DNA of 37,560 nt from Comamonadaceae bacterium (GCA_947458415.1 CANGZG010000001.1:1-37560), one strand, 5' to 3'; positions 25,150-33,761 are shown, counted from the stretch's first letter. Numbers and translations are program-made. The notes: generated by a model not told the origin, from the sequence alone.

Positions 25150-26229
25150 ATGGATCGTCGTTCCGTACTAAAAAATGCAGGCATTGCAGGGGTGATCAGC
25201 GCAGGCATGGCGCCGGCCGTGCACGCACAAGAAGCCATTCGCTGGCGCTTGGCTTCCAGTTTCCCCAAATCACTGGACACCATTTACGGTTCGGCTGAGA
25301 CCTTCGCTAAAAAGGTCAACGAACTCAGCGGTGGCAAGTTTGTCATTTCTACCCATGCCGCCGGTGAACTCATGCCTCCGTTTGGCGTGGTGGATGGCGT
25401 ACAAAATGGCACGGTGGAAATGGCCCACACTGCGCCCTACTATTTCTTCGGCAAGGACGAAACATTTGCATTGGGTTGTGCGGTGCCGTTCGGACTCAAC
25501 AGCCGACAAACCACTTCTTGGATGTTTCAGGGCAACGGCTTGAAACTGATGCGCGAGTTTTACAAGCAGTACAACATCGTGAATTTCCCTGGGGGCAACA
25601 CCGGTTCGCAAATGGGTGGTTGGTTTCGCAAGGAAGTCAAATCGCTGGCAGACATCAAGGGCCTGAAGTTTCGTGTCGGCGGTTTTGCCGGCAAGGTGAT
25701 TGAGCGCATGGGCGGTGTGCCGCAAAACATGCCCGGCGGAGAGATTTACCAAGCCTTGGAAAAAGGCACGATTGACGCTGCTGAATGGATCGGTCCTTAC
25801 GACGACCAAAAATTGGGCTTCAACAAGGTGGCGCCTTTTTATTACTACCCGGGTTTTTGGGAGGGTGGCCCCGAACTCGACTTTTTCATCAACGAAAAAG
25901 CCTACAACAGTTTGTCTGCGGTCAACAAATCCATCATCGAATGCGCGTCTGCGTTTGCCCATGTGGATTGCCAAGCCAAATACGATGCGCGCAACCCTGG
26001 TGCACTGATGCAACTGGTGGCCAGCAAAACCAAGGTTTTGCCATTCCCCAAAGATGTCATGGACACCGCGTTCAAAGAGTCCATGGCTTTGTATGACGAG
26101 TTGAGCGCCAAAAACCCGAACTGGAAAAAGGTGTACGCGGACTATTCAGCGTTTCGCAAACAACAAAACCTGTGGTTCCGTTTTTCAGAGGCCTCGTTTG
26201 ACAGGTACATGCAAAGCGTCAAGCTCTGA
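25150..26229 (+). CDS. dctP: TRAP transporter substrate-binding protein (DctP family, 2-oxo/hydroxy acid type)
   Basis: A 359-residue periplasmic protein with a Tat-like signal (MDRRSVLKNAGIAGVISAGM, cleavage expected after VHA). WRLASSFPKSLDTIYG at the mature N-terminus, GKVIERMGGVPQNMPGGEIY and DAAEWIGPYDDQKLGF resemble TakP-like binding proteins for 2-oxo acids or lactate; the ligand is inferred. GGAG lies before the ATG at 25150. It follows dxs after 40 bases without a terminator. The matching membrane genes lie downstream on the other strand. Confidence 0.92.
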   Translation: MDRRSVLKNAGIAGVISAGMAPAVHAQEAIRWRLASSFPKSLDTIYGSAETFAKKVNELSGGKFVISTHAAGELMPPFGVVDGVQNGTVEMAHTAPYYFFGKDETFALGCAVPFGLNSRQTTSWMFQGNGLKLMREFYKQYNIVNFPGGNTGSQMGGWFRKEVKSLADIKGLKFRVGGFAGKVIERMGGVPQNMPGGEIYQALEKGTIDAAEWIGPYDDQKLGFNKVAPFYYYPGFWEGGPELDFFINEKAYNSLSAVNKSIIECASAFAHVDCQAKYDARNPGALMQLVASKTKVLPFPKDVMDTAFKESMALYDELSAKNPNWKKVYADYSAFRKQQNLWFRFSEASFDRYMQSVKL

Positions 26230-26243
26230 GGTAATCGCCACTC

Positions 26244-26281
26244 AAAAAAACCCCGTTGGTTAACAGCCAACGGGGTTTTTT
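26244..26281. terminator. Bidirectional intrinsic terminator between dctP and dctM
   Basis: CCCCGTTGG (26251-26259) pairs with CCAACGGGG (26267-26275) around a seven-base loop, flanked by an A run (26244-26250) and a T run (26276-26281). The stem can end transcripts from both sides and separates the convergent dctP and dctM. Confidence 0.9.
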
Positions 26282-26296
26282 CTTGGGCGGGGGCAA

Positions 26297-26330
26297 GGCA
26301 GACTGCACTTGGGTGTCGCGGCAGTCTGCC
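26297..26330. repeat. Inverted repeat downstream of dctM
   Basis: GGCAGACTGC (26297-26306) pairs with GCAGTCTGCC (26321-26330) across a 14-base loop. It has no T run and lies between the dctM stop codon and the bidirectional terminator. It may protect the 3' end of the dctQM transcript. Confidence 0.55.
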
Positions 26331-26337
26331 CCCAGCC

Positions 26338-28101
26338 TCACTTGCTGGTCGAATCCTTTTCCATGGACTCTTGCATCATTTTCATCGGGTCTTCTTCCGG
26401 GGTCTGGGTGGCCTCAGCGCCTGGTTCAGGGGCTGCATAGCCAGCGGCACCGTCTTGTGTGGCGTTCATCATTTCAAGTTGAACCTGCTCAGCACTCAAA
26501 CCTTCTTCTTTGTCCAAGCCGCTGGAGACGATTTCAGGGAAGGCGATGATCAGGCCCACCATGATGATTTGGATGATGACGTAGGGCACAGCGCCCCAAT
26601 AAATCTGCATGGTCGTGACCGGCGGAATTTCTTTTTGCGTCGGTTTGTCGAAGTACGCTTTGATCGGGGCGACGCTTCGCAGGTAAAACAGTGCAAAGCC
26701 AAACGGCGGGTGCATGAAGGACGTTTGCATGTTCACGCCAAGCAACACGCCAAACCAAATCAAATCGATGCCGAGTTTTTCTGCGACGGGGCCCAGCAAT
26801 GGCACCACGATGAACGCCAGTTCAAAAAAGTCCAAGAAGAACGCAAGTATGAAGATGAGCGTGTTGACAACAATCAGAAAACCGACTTGTCCGCCGGGCA
26901 AATCACCCAACAAATGTTCCACCCAGACATGGCCATCCACCCCCTGGAACACCAGGCTGAAACAGGTGGAGCCACTCAAGATGAAGATGACAAAACTGGA
27001 CAATTTGGTGGTCGAGGTCAATGCTTGTTTCAGCAGCGAATAGCTGAGTCGTCCGCGCACGGTGGCCATGATGATGGCGCCCAAGGCACCCATGGCGCCA
27101 CCCTCTGTGGGGGTGGCAATGCCCAAGAAAATCGTGCCCAGCACCAAAAAGATCAGCAACAGCGGTGGAATCAGCACGAAGGTGACCCGCTCGGCCATGT
27201 TGGAGAGCAAGCCCAAGCGGGTGGTTTTGTTCAGTACCGCCAGCACAAAAGCCAACAGCACGCCGCTGCAAAGTGAGACCACAATCGTTTCGTCTTTCGC
27301 CGGATTGGCACCTGTGCTGCCTTTGAAGTAGTCCACGATGGCGGGGTAGCTTTCTGCCAAGGTCACAGCAGACAAAGTACACAAAATCGTCAAGAACAAC
27401 AATGACAGCAAACCAGATTTACCGTTGTCTTCACGGATGGTGCGGGCCGACAAAGGCAAGGCAGGCACCCATTGCGGGCGGAAGATGGCCACGCCCATGA
27501 TGAACAAGACATACATGCCGGTCAGCATGAAACCTGGTATGAATGCGCCTTTGTACATTTCACCCACGCTGCGACCGAGTTGGTCAGCCAAGATGATCAA
27601 CACCAAGGAAGGTGGAATGATTTGCGCCAAGGTGCCCGAGGCAGCGATCACGCCCGAGGCGATGCGCCGGTCATAGCCGTAGCGCAACATGATGGGCAGC
27701 GAAATCAAGCCCATGGAAATGACGGATGCCGCCACCACCCCGGTGGTTGCGGCCAACAACGCACCGACAAAAATCACGGCGAAGGCCAGACCGCCACGCA
27801 CCGGTCCGAACAATTGGCCGATGGTGTCCAGCAAGTCTTCGGCCATGCCAGAGCGTTCCAATATCAAGCCCATGAGCGTGAAAAACGGGATCGCCAGCAA
27901 GGTGTCGTTTTGCATGATGCCGAAGATGCGCAATGGCAAGGCTTGCAACAAAGCCTCGGGCAACACACCGAGTTCAATACCGATGAAGCCGAAAAACAAG
28001 CCGCAAGCGCCCAAACTGAACGCCACCGGAAAGCCCAGCATCAAGAAAATGATCAGCCCCAAGAACATGATCGGGGCCAGGTTATGACTAAAGAATTCCA
28101 T
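26338..28101 (-). CDS. dctM: TRAP transporter large permease (DctM family)
   Basis: A 587-residue membrane protein with about 12 or more hydrophobic helices, including family sequences FFTLMGLILERSGMAEDLL, RYGYDRRIASGVIAASGTL and TPTEGGAMGALGAI. It is the sodium-coupled translocation subunit. The C-terminal 55 or so residues after the last helix form a polar tail rich in Glu, Met and Pro, longer than in most DctM proteins. It follows dctQ after 14 bases. It is convergent with dctP. Confidence 0.94.
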   Translation of the reverse strand: MEFFSHNLAPIMFLGLIIFLMLGFPVAFSLGACGLFFGFIGIELGVLPEALLQALPLRIFGIMQNDTLLAIPFFTLMGLILERSGMAEDLLDTIGQLFGPVRGGLAFAVIFVGALLAATTGVVAASVISMGLISLPIMLRYGYDRRIASGVIAASGTLAQIIPPSLVLIILADQLGRSVGEMYKGAFIPGFMLTGMYVLFIMGVAIFRPQWVPALPLSARTIREDNGKSGLLSLLFLTILCTLSAVTLAESYPAIVDYFKGSTGANPAKDETIVVSLCSGVLLAFVLAVLNKTTRLGLLSNMAERVTFVLIPPLLLIFLVLGTIFLGIATPTEGGAMGALGAIIMATVRGRLSYSLLKQALTSTTKLSSFVIFILSGSTCFSLVFQGVDGHVWVEHLLGDLPGGQVGFLIVVNTLIFILAFFLDFFELAFIVVPLLGPVAEKLGIDLIWFGVLLGVNMQTSFMHPPFGFALFYLRSVAPIKAYFDKPTQKEIPPVTTMQIYWGAVPYVIIQIIMVGLIIAFPEIVSSGLDKEEGLSAEQVQLEMMNATQDGAAGYAAPEPGAEATQTPEEDPMKMMQESMEKDSTSK

Positions 28102-28115
28102 GGTGTGGTCCCGTG

Positions 28116-28721
28116 TCAGTTGGTGTGGGGAAGGGATTTGGCTTCGGCCAATTTGCGAATTTCTTCAGCCAGTTCTTCTTCGGCGGATTTTTCGCCGGGC
28201 TTGAGCGTCGGGTCTGGGATGATTCCTTTGAGGAAGGCGACGCGCTTGATCAATTCGGACATGCCTTGCAACCACAACAAGCCAAAGCCCAGCGGGATCA
28301 TGGCGTACACCGGCCAACGGATCAAGCCACCAGCGTTGGAAGACATTTCACCGCTGACGAGGCCTTTCCAGAAAAACGGCACACCAAACCACATCACGGC
28401 AGTGCACATGGGCAGCATGAAACAGGCAAAGCCAAAAATGTCGATTTGGGTTTGGGTGCGCCGTGTGAAGCGCGAATACACCACGTCGATTTTGACGTGC
28501 TCGTTTTGCAGCAAGGTGTAGCAAGAGGCCAGCAAAAACGACGCCGCAAACAAATACCACTGCACCTCCAAGAACGCGTTGGAGCTGTTGTTGAAAATTT
28601 TGCGTACCAAGGCGTTGATGGCGCTGATGAGGGTGGCCGCCAAGATCAACCAAATCACGTAGCGGTTGATCCAAGTGTTGAATCTGTCAACCGCGTTAGA
28701 AAAAGCGAGTAATCCCTGCAT
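28116..28721 (-). CDS. dctQ: TRAP transporter small permease (DctQ family)
   Basis: A 201-residue protein with four hydrophobic segments. The signature EVQWYLFAASFLLASCYTLL with NEHVKIDVVY follows the second helix, as in DctQ. The C-terminal cytoplasmic part (about 165-201) is charged. It pairs with DctM in the membrane. The ATG at 28721 is preceded by GGAG. The 60-base gap to the GAF/Fis regulator upstream probably holds its promoter. Confidence 0.93.
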   Translation of the reverse strand: MQGLLAFSNAVDRFNTWINRYVIWLILAATLISAINALVRKIFNNSSNAFLEVQWYLFAASFLLASCYTLLQNEHVKIDVVYSRFTRRTQTQIDIFGFACFMLPMCTAVMWFGVPFFWKGLVSGEMSSNAGGLIRWPVYAMIPLGFGLLWLQGMSELIKRVAFLKGIIPDPTLKPGEKSAEEELAEEIRKLAEAKSLPHTN

Positions 28722-28781
28722 AGCCGGCTCCGTGGTAAGGGCAAGCGCGCATTCTATGCGCCTAGGTATGCACTTAAAAGC

Positions 28782-29891
28782 CTAGTGGCTGTTCTTGCGC
28801 GACAGCTTGCGGTAAAGGGTGGCACGGCTGATGCCCAGGGCTTTGGCCGCCTGCGCCACGTTGCCTTTGGCGTGGGCAACCGCTGTGTTGATCATGGCCA
28901 ATTGGATTTGTTGCAGCGCGCCTGTAGTAGCCGGTTGTGACGGGTTGTTGCAATCATGCTGCAAACAACTGCGCACCTGCAAGTTCAAGCCAGACCACAG
29001 CGGTACATCCATGGTTTGAGACCGGTTGGCGCCGTCAAACAGCAAACCCGTGGGAATGGCAAACAAGTCGCTGGCATGTGGGGTGCTTTCGCCCACCATG
29101 TGCAGCATCTCGCGGGCCAACCTGTTGGCGCCCAACACTTCGCCATCGCTGTTGAGCAGCACCAAGCCGTCGTTGTCGTCACCCATCAAGCGGCCAGGCC
29201 AATTCAAGCGCAACAACAAATGGTGAGCTTGGCTCAGCAAATAAGCGTTGCTGATGCTGCGGGCAGACAAGGCCGCCAAATGCATCAGTTCGGGGCGTTC
29301 TTGGGTCATCACAGCGGTCAAGTCCAGCATGCCGATGCACTCGCCTTGGCCGTTCCATAACGGTGCTCCAGCGCAGCTGTAAACCGAGGTGTCTTTGAAG
29401 AAGTGCTCACCCCGGTGAAGCCAGACGGGTTTTTGTTCGATCAATGCCGCGCAAATGGCCGAGGTGCCAACCGCCTGCTCGCTCAAATCGATGCCGATGC
29501 GTGCAATCACATCGACCCGCCGGTCGTGCCGGTCGACACCTGCACCGACGTCGATCACCACGCCTTGCGCATCGGTGATCAGCGGAAAAAACGACGTGCC
29601 GGCGATCGCCCGTCCCAAACGCTCAAGCTCCGGGCGCGCGGCTTGGATCAGCTCGTGGTTTTGGTCAAGTGTGCGTTTGACATGCGCGCCAGACAAGGGG
29701 TCGAAACCGACTTGGTAATGCGGTTGCATGCCTTGCGCTAAACAGCGTTGCCAGCTTTGGCTGATCCAGTCGGCAACCAAGGGTGAATGCGTGTCGCCGT
29801 CATGCATGATGGCGGTTCTGGCCTGCTCTAGCTGAGACAGTCGTTGGACGGTGACGGAGGTGGTGCTCATGTACAGGTCACTGTCGGGCAT
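28782..29891 (-). CDS. GAF/Fis-type transcription regulator (AcoR-like without AAA+ domain)
   Basis: A protein of about 369 residues. The N-terminal part (VADWISQSWQRCLAQGMQP) and the GAF-like segment (about 75-220; GTSAICAALIEQKPVWLHRGEHF is typical of AcoR-type activators) are followed by a PAS-like region (about 235-300) and a C-terminal Fis helix-turn-helix (NVAQAAKALGISRATLYRKL). The central sigma-54-interacting AAA+ domain of AcoR is absent, so it should not act through sigma-54. The start is uncertain: ATG at 29891 or 29870. Next to dctQM on the same strand, it may regulate that transporter. Confidence 0.88.
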   Translation of the reverse strand: MPDSDLYMSTTSVTVQRLSQLEQARTAIMHDGDTHSPLVADWISQSWQRCLAQGMQPHYQVGFDPLSGAHVKRTLDQNHELIQAARPELERLGRAIAGTSFFPLITDAQGVVIDVGAGVDRHDRRVDVIARIGIDLSEQAVGTSAICAALIEQKPVWLHRGEHFFKDTSVYSCAGAPLWNGQGECIGMLDLTAVMTQERPELMHLAALSARSISNAYLLSQAHHLLLRLNWPGRLMGDDNDGLVLLNSDGEVLGANRLAREMLHMVGESTPHASDLFAIPTGLLFDGANRSQTMDVPLWSGLNLQVRSCLQHDCNNPSQPATTGALQQIQLAMINTAVAHAKGNVAQAAKALGISRATLYRKLSRKNSH

Positions 29892-29907
29892 GGCGCTGAC
29901 GCGCCGC

Positions 29908-30285
29908 TTACCGCCACCCCAGCCATTCAACCGTTTTGATGCCAGCCAAGGTCAGCGCCAACGAGCCGAACAAATGTAAACCGGCCGTCAACAGCGCCGT
30001 CGCGTAGCGGGCATTCAGCAGCATCTGCACCACCTCACTGCTGAACGAGGAAAACGTGGTCAATGCACCGAGGAAACCGGTGACCAGCAGCAGGCGCCAC
30101 AACGGGTCAAGCTCGGGCATCTGCTGAAACACCGCGACACAGACACCGACCAGGTAGCCGCCGATCAAATTGGCACAGAGCGTGCCCCAAGGCAGCCAAC
30201 CCAGCATATTGAAGTGAACACTCAGTTGCCAGCGTGCCAATGCACCCAAACAAGCCCCTGTACAAATGGCAATCACAGCAGCCAT
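29908..30285 (-). CDS. crcB: CrcB/Fluc-family fluoride channel
   Basis: A protein of about 125 residues with four membrane helices. It has the family motifs GALARW near the N-terminus, GTLCANLIGGYLVG in helix 2 and GFLGALTTFSSFSSEV in helix 3, the last carrying the fluoride-lining Phe and Ser/Thr residues. It exports fluoride as a dual-topology dimer. I use the ATG at 30285, preceded by GGGTGAG; a GTG at 30294 would add three residues. No fluoride riboswitch is evident in the 74 bases before it. Confidence 0.93.
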   Translation of the reverse strand: MAAVIAICTGACLGALARWQLSVHFNMLGWLPWGTLCANLIGGYLVGVCVAVFQQMPELDPLWRLLLVTGFLGALTTFSSFSSEVVQMLLNARYATALLTAGLHLFGSLALTLAGIKTVEWLGWR

Positions 30286-30359
30286 GGCACTCACCCAGAT
30301 AAAAAATGCATTATCAACGCTCGGCTGGCGTGGCGGCTTCAGGGCCGCATAATCCGCGC

Positions 30360-30704
30360 ATGAAAAAAACTTATCCCTTGCATGTGGAAGGACGGCATCC
30401 TGACAGGGTGCTCGATGCCATCAAACACGATGTGCGGAAATATTTAAAACGCGAGCGCCGCCGACCTTTGCCTGCCGAGGTGGACTTTTGGGACTTTCAA
30501 TGCCAATTCGGACCCAGTGCAGACGAAGCCTTGCCAGTGCATTTGTCTGAGGTGATTGCATCGATTGACGCGGCGGCCAAAGCGCAAGCCACGCAGGTGT
30601 ATGTGGAAATCATCACCTGCCATGGCAAACGCAAACCGAGACCGGTGTTGCCCGAGGTCGCTTTGCTGCCGATGGACGACGACAAAAACGATTTACCCGA
30701 GTAA
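30360..30704 (+). CDS. Conserved protein of the DUF6172 type
   Basis: A 114-residue soluble protein starting MKKTYPLHVEGRHPDRVLDA with the conserved basic stretch IKHDVRKYLKRERRRPLP and then VDFWDFQCQFG. This pattern belongs to a small proteobacterial family of unknown function (DUF6172, recognised from memory). The ATG at 30360 matches the usual N-terminus; upstream in-frame residues to 30306 are not conserved. The next gene starts three bases after the stop codon, so the two are probably co-transcribed. Confidence 0.8.
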   Translation: MKKTYPLHVEGRHPDRVLDAIKHDVRKYLKRERRRPLPAEVDFWDFQCQFGPSADEALPVHLSEVIASIDAAAKAQATQVYVEIITCHGKRKPRPVLPEVALLPMDDDKNDLPE

Positions 30705-30707
30705 GCC

Positions 30708-31379
30708 ATGTTGCAAGGTTTGCGCATTTTGGTCACCCAAGCCGATGTGTTCATGGGGCCGGCGTTGTGCCAAACACTGCAATCACATGGCGCCGTTGTG
30801 TTGGCTGACACATCCTCACTGACCGAGCCAGACGCAGCGTCGGCGTTGGTGAAGCAACATGGCCAAATCGATGTCTTGCTGGTGAATTTGGCTGTGCCTG
30901 CGCCGTCAACACCGGCAGCAGAGGTGGAGGAAGCCGAATGGCAGCGCCTGTTCAACACCATGGTGCATCCCATGCAACGCTTGGTCAAAGCGGTGTTGCC
31001 GCAAATGTTGTCACGCAAACGCGGCAAGATCATCGTCATGGGCAGTGCCAGTGCATTGCGAGGCATGAAGCGCTCATCGAGTTACAGCGCAGCCCGTGGC
31101 GCGCAACTGGCGTATGTGCAAGCTGTCGGTGTTGAATTGGCGCCGCACGGCATACAGGTCAACGCCATCGCGCAAAACTTCGTCGACAACCCCACCTATT
31201 TCCCGCCGCAGTTACAAGCCGACCCCCGGTTCATCGAGCGCTTGAAACGCGAGGTGCCGTTGGGCAGGTTGGTCAAGCCCGAAGAAGACGCCGAGTTCGC
31301 CGCCTACTTGTGCAGCAGCCACGCCGACTGCTTTGTCGGGCAGGTGTTCCCGGTCAGCGGTGGCTGGGCGGTGCGTTAG
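30708..31379 (+). CDS. SDR-fold protein with halohydrin-dehalogenase motifs
   Basis: A 223-residue short-chain dehydrogenase/reductase-fold protein. The glycine-rich NAD motif is missing; in its place is T10-x4-F15-x-G17 (VTQADVFMG). The catalytic set is S113-x12-Y126-x3-R130, with arginine where SDR enzymes have lysine. Both patterns are those of halohydrin dehalogenases (HheA-G), which close vicinal halohydrins to epoxides and release halide without a cofactor. NPTYFPPQ and GQVFPVSGGW near the C-terminus also fit. Annotation pipelines would probably name it SDR oxidoreductase. Activity is inferred from motifs only. It lies three bases after the DUF6172 gene and abuts the convergent hydrolase gene. 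Confidence 0.75.
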   Translation: MLQGLRILVTQADVFMGPALCQTLQSHGAVVLADTSSLTEPDAASALVKQHGQIDVLLVNLAVPAPSTPAAEVEEAEWQRLFNTMVHPMQRLVKAVLPQMLSRKRGKIIVMGSASALRGMKRSSSYSAARGAQLAYVQAVGVELAPHGIQVNAIAQNFVDNPTYFPPQLQADPRFIERLKREVPLGRLVKPEEDAEFAAYLCSSHADCFVGQVFPVSGGWAVR

Positions 31380-32381
31380 TCATTCGGCTTCCAACGCCAC
31401 CAACTGATTGACCAATGCGGTGTGAAAGCGATCGGGGTTTTGCACATGCGGGGCGTGGCCGAGGTCGGGAAACAACACCAGTTGTGCGCCGGGAATGGTT
31501 TTGACGGCTTTGAGTGACAAGGCGCGGTAATTGCCCATGGTGTATTTGATGGGCTCGGATGCCATGTCTCTGCCGATGGCGGTGGTGTCTTTTTCACCGA
31601 TCAACAGCAGCGTGGGCACTTTGATGTTGGGAAATTCGTAGAGCACGGGCTGATGAAAAATCATCACGTAGGCTTGCGCCGAATGTCTTGCCACGGTTTC
31701 TTTACCTGGGCCGCGGTACATGCCAGCGATCATTTGCACCCATGGCTCGTACTCGGGCTTCCATTCGTTGGCGTAATAGGTTTTGCGTTGGTATTGACGC
31801 ATGCGCTCATCGGTTTGGTTCAATTCACGGGCATACCACTGGTCCTCGCTCAGTGTGGGTACACCCAGGGCTTTCCAATCTTCTAAGCCCAAGGGGTTGA
31901 CCATCACCAATTGCGTCACTTCTGACGGGTACATCAGCGCATAACGCGTGGCCAACATGCCACCCATGGAGTGACCGATCACGGTGGCCTTTTCTATCTT
32001 CAGTGACTTCAACAAGGCATGTGTGTTGCTGGCAAGTTCAGCGAAGCTGTATTCGTAATTCAGTGGTTTGCTGGATTTGCAAAACCCCACTTGGTCGGGC
32101 ACGATGACACGCAACCCCGCTTGTTGCAAGACCAGTGCGGTGTCATGCCAAGTGGCCGCGCAAAAATTTTTGCCATGCATCAACACCACGACCGGCGCTT
32201 TGGGCTTGGCGGGTTGGTAATCCAAGTACGCCATTTGCATCGGTTGACGTTGCGCAATGAATTGAAAATACGACACCGGCGCGGGGTAGTCGAAGCCTTG
32301 CAATTCAGGCCCATACACCGGTGCGTCGGCTTGCGCACCGCCGCTGATGGCCAAACAAATCAGCGCAAAGAATTTTTTCAT
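31380..32381 (-). CDS. Exported alpha/beta hydrolase
   Basis: A 333-residue protein with a signal peptide (MKKFFALICLAISGGAQA) and an alpha/beta-hydrolase fold: VVVLMHGKNFCAATWHD as oxyanion loop, VIGHSMGGMLA as nucleophile elbow, LLIGEKDTTAIG with the acid region and DLGHAPHVQ with the catalytic histidine. It is related to periplasmic epoxide-hydrolase/esterase-like proteins; the substrate is unknown. It starts seven bases after the ureG stop codon on the same strand, so it may be transcribed with the urease genes. Its stop codon directly abuts that of the convergent SDR-fold gene. Confidence 0.88.
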   Translation of the reverse strand: MKKFFALICLAISGGAQADAPVYGPELQGFDYPAPVSYFQFIAQRQPMQMAYLDYQPAKPKAPVVVLMHGKNFCAATWHDTALVLQQAGLRVIVPDQVGFCKSSKPLNYEYSFAELASNTHALLKSLKIEKATVIGHSMGGMLATRYALMYPSEVTQLVMVNPLGLEDWKALGVPTLSEDQWYARELNQTDERMRQYQRKTYYANEWKPEYEPWVQMIAGMYRGPGKETVARHSAQAYVMIFHQPVLYEFPNIKVPTLLLIGEKDTTAIGRDMASEPIKYTMGNYRALSLKAVKTIPGAQLVLFPDLGHAPHVQNPDRFHTALVNQLVALEAE

Positions 32382-32388
32382 GGGGTGT

Positions 32389-33051
32389 TCAAGCTGTTGC
32401 CAGCATGCCTTTGGTTTGGATGAATTTCACCACGCTGTCCAAGCCGCTGAGTGTTTTCAAGTTGGTCATGACAAAAGGTTTGAGGCCTTGTGCGCCGGTG
32501 CGCATGCGTTCGGTATCGGCCTTCATCACCTCCAGATTGGCGCCGACATGCGGGGCCAAATCGGTTTTGTTGATGATGAACAAATCGCTTTTGGTGATGC
32601 CAGGCCCGCCTTTGCGCGGAATTTTTTCGCCGGCCGCCACATCAATCACGTAAATGGTCAGGTCGCTCAGTTCCGGGCTGAAGGTGGCAGCCAGGTTGTC
32701 GCCGCCGCTTTCGACAAACACCACGTCCGCGTTGGGAAATTTTTCCAACATGCGATCGATGGCCTCGAGGTTGATGGAGGCGTCTTCGCGAATCGCCGTG
32801 TGCGGGCAACCACCGGTTTCGACACCCATGATGCGTTCAGCGGGCAGCGCACCGCTGATGGTCAGCAAGCGCTGGTCTTCTTTGGTGTAGATGTCGTTGG
32901 TGATCGCGATCAGGTCGTACTGCTCGCGCATGGCTTTGCACAGCATTTCCAGCAAGGTGGTTTTGCCTGAACCCACCGGGCCGCCGATACCGACGCGCAG
33001 TGGCGGGAGTTTTTTGCTGCGATGGGGAATGTGGTGAAGTGGTGTGCTCAT
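32389..33051 (-). CDS. ureG: UreG, urease accessory GTPase
   Basis: A 220-residue SIMIBI GTPase with P-loop GIGGPVGSGKTTLLE (about residues 21-35), the nickel-binding Cys-Pro-His motif in GCPHTAI, ESGGDNLAATFSPEL and the guanine motif INKTDLA. UreG delivers nickel to apo-urease with UreE, UreF and UreD. The ATG at 33051 overlaps the ureF stop codon (ATGA). Confidence 0.97.
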   Translation of the reverse strand: MSTPLHHIPHRSKKLPPLRVGIGGPVGSGKTTLLEMLCKAMREQYDLIAITNDIYTKEDQRLLTISGALPAERIMGVETGGCPHTAIREDASINLEAIDRMLEKFPNADVVFVESGGDNLAATFSPELSDLTIYVIDVAAGEKIPRKGGPGITKSDLFIINKTDLAPHVGANLEVMKADTERMRTGAQGLKPFVMTNLKTLSGLDSVVKFIQTKGMLATA

Positions 33052-33746
33052 GATCGGAACAATCTTGAATACTGGGTTTCGTGGCGCGCTGACAAAATGG
33101 CCAAGCGCGGGCTGAAGGCTTGCTGCCCATTGTCAGGCACAGCCAGTGCATGGTCGACCGCCTCTGGAATGGCCCTGCTCAAGGCGGCCAATATGCGTTG
33201 ACCGCTGAGTTGTCCCAGCGGCACCGATTTCAAGGCGGCTTGCACCATGTTCTCTGCCCAGCCAAAGGCACAGCTCAACAAGCCCTGTTGGATTGGAATG
33301 TCTTGGGTTTGCAATGCCAGCGCCATGACCAAGGGCCAAGTGGGCGGCAGTTGTTCGCACAAAGCCATGTCGGTGCCGTTGGCTGAGGGGTGGTTGTGCA
33401 ACCATGCCAGCAGCGAGCGACCCATTTGTTCGGTTTGCAAACGCATCTCATGGGTTTCTCTGGTTTGCAGCACCCATTGGCTGAGCTGTTGTAACTGCGC
33501 GGTGTCATGGCGTTGCCAAGCACGCATGGCTTGGGCCAGCACCGGCCATTCACTGCGTGCTTGGACCAAATGCAATTGGTCGATGAACCATTGAGAGGCG
33601 CTGTGTTCATCGGTGACCAAGCCGTGTTCCACGGCGGCCTCCAGCCCTTCAGAATAAGAAAAACCGCCCACCGGCAAGGCGGGTGAAGCCAATTGCATCA
33701 ACCACAGCAACTGGTGGGCCTGCATGCCATTCGTGTCATGGGTCAT
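33048..33746 (-). CDS. ureF: UreF, urease accessory protein
   Basis: A 232-residue all-helical protein with the N-terminal family motif LLWLMQLASPALPVGGFSYS followed by EGLEAAVEHGLV. UreF forms a complex with UreD and UreG on apo-urease and gates GTP hydrolysis by UreG. The start ATG at 33746 lies 15 bases after the ureE stop codon. The sequence has the normal length for the family. Confidence 0.95.
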   Translation of the reverse strand: MTHDTNGMQAHQLLWLMQLASPALPVGGFSYSEGLEAAVEHGLVTDEHSASQWFIDQLHLVQARSEWPVLAQAMRAWQRHDTAQLQQLSQWVLQTRETHEMRLQTEQMGRSLLAWLHNHPSANGTDMALCEQLPPTWPLVMALALQTQDIPIQQGLLSCAFGWAENMVQAALKSVPLGQLSGQRILAALSRAIPEAVDHALAVPDNGQQAFSPRLAILSARHETQYSRLFRS

Positions 33747-33761
33747 GCCATGCGTACCTGC

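Noticed and set aside
27472..28521. 349-codon open frame on the plus strand
   Set aside because: It is antisense to dctM and dctQ, with a Gln/His/Arg-rich low-complexity translation.
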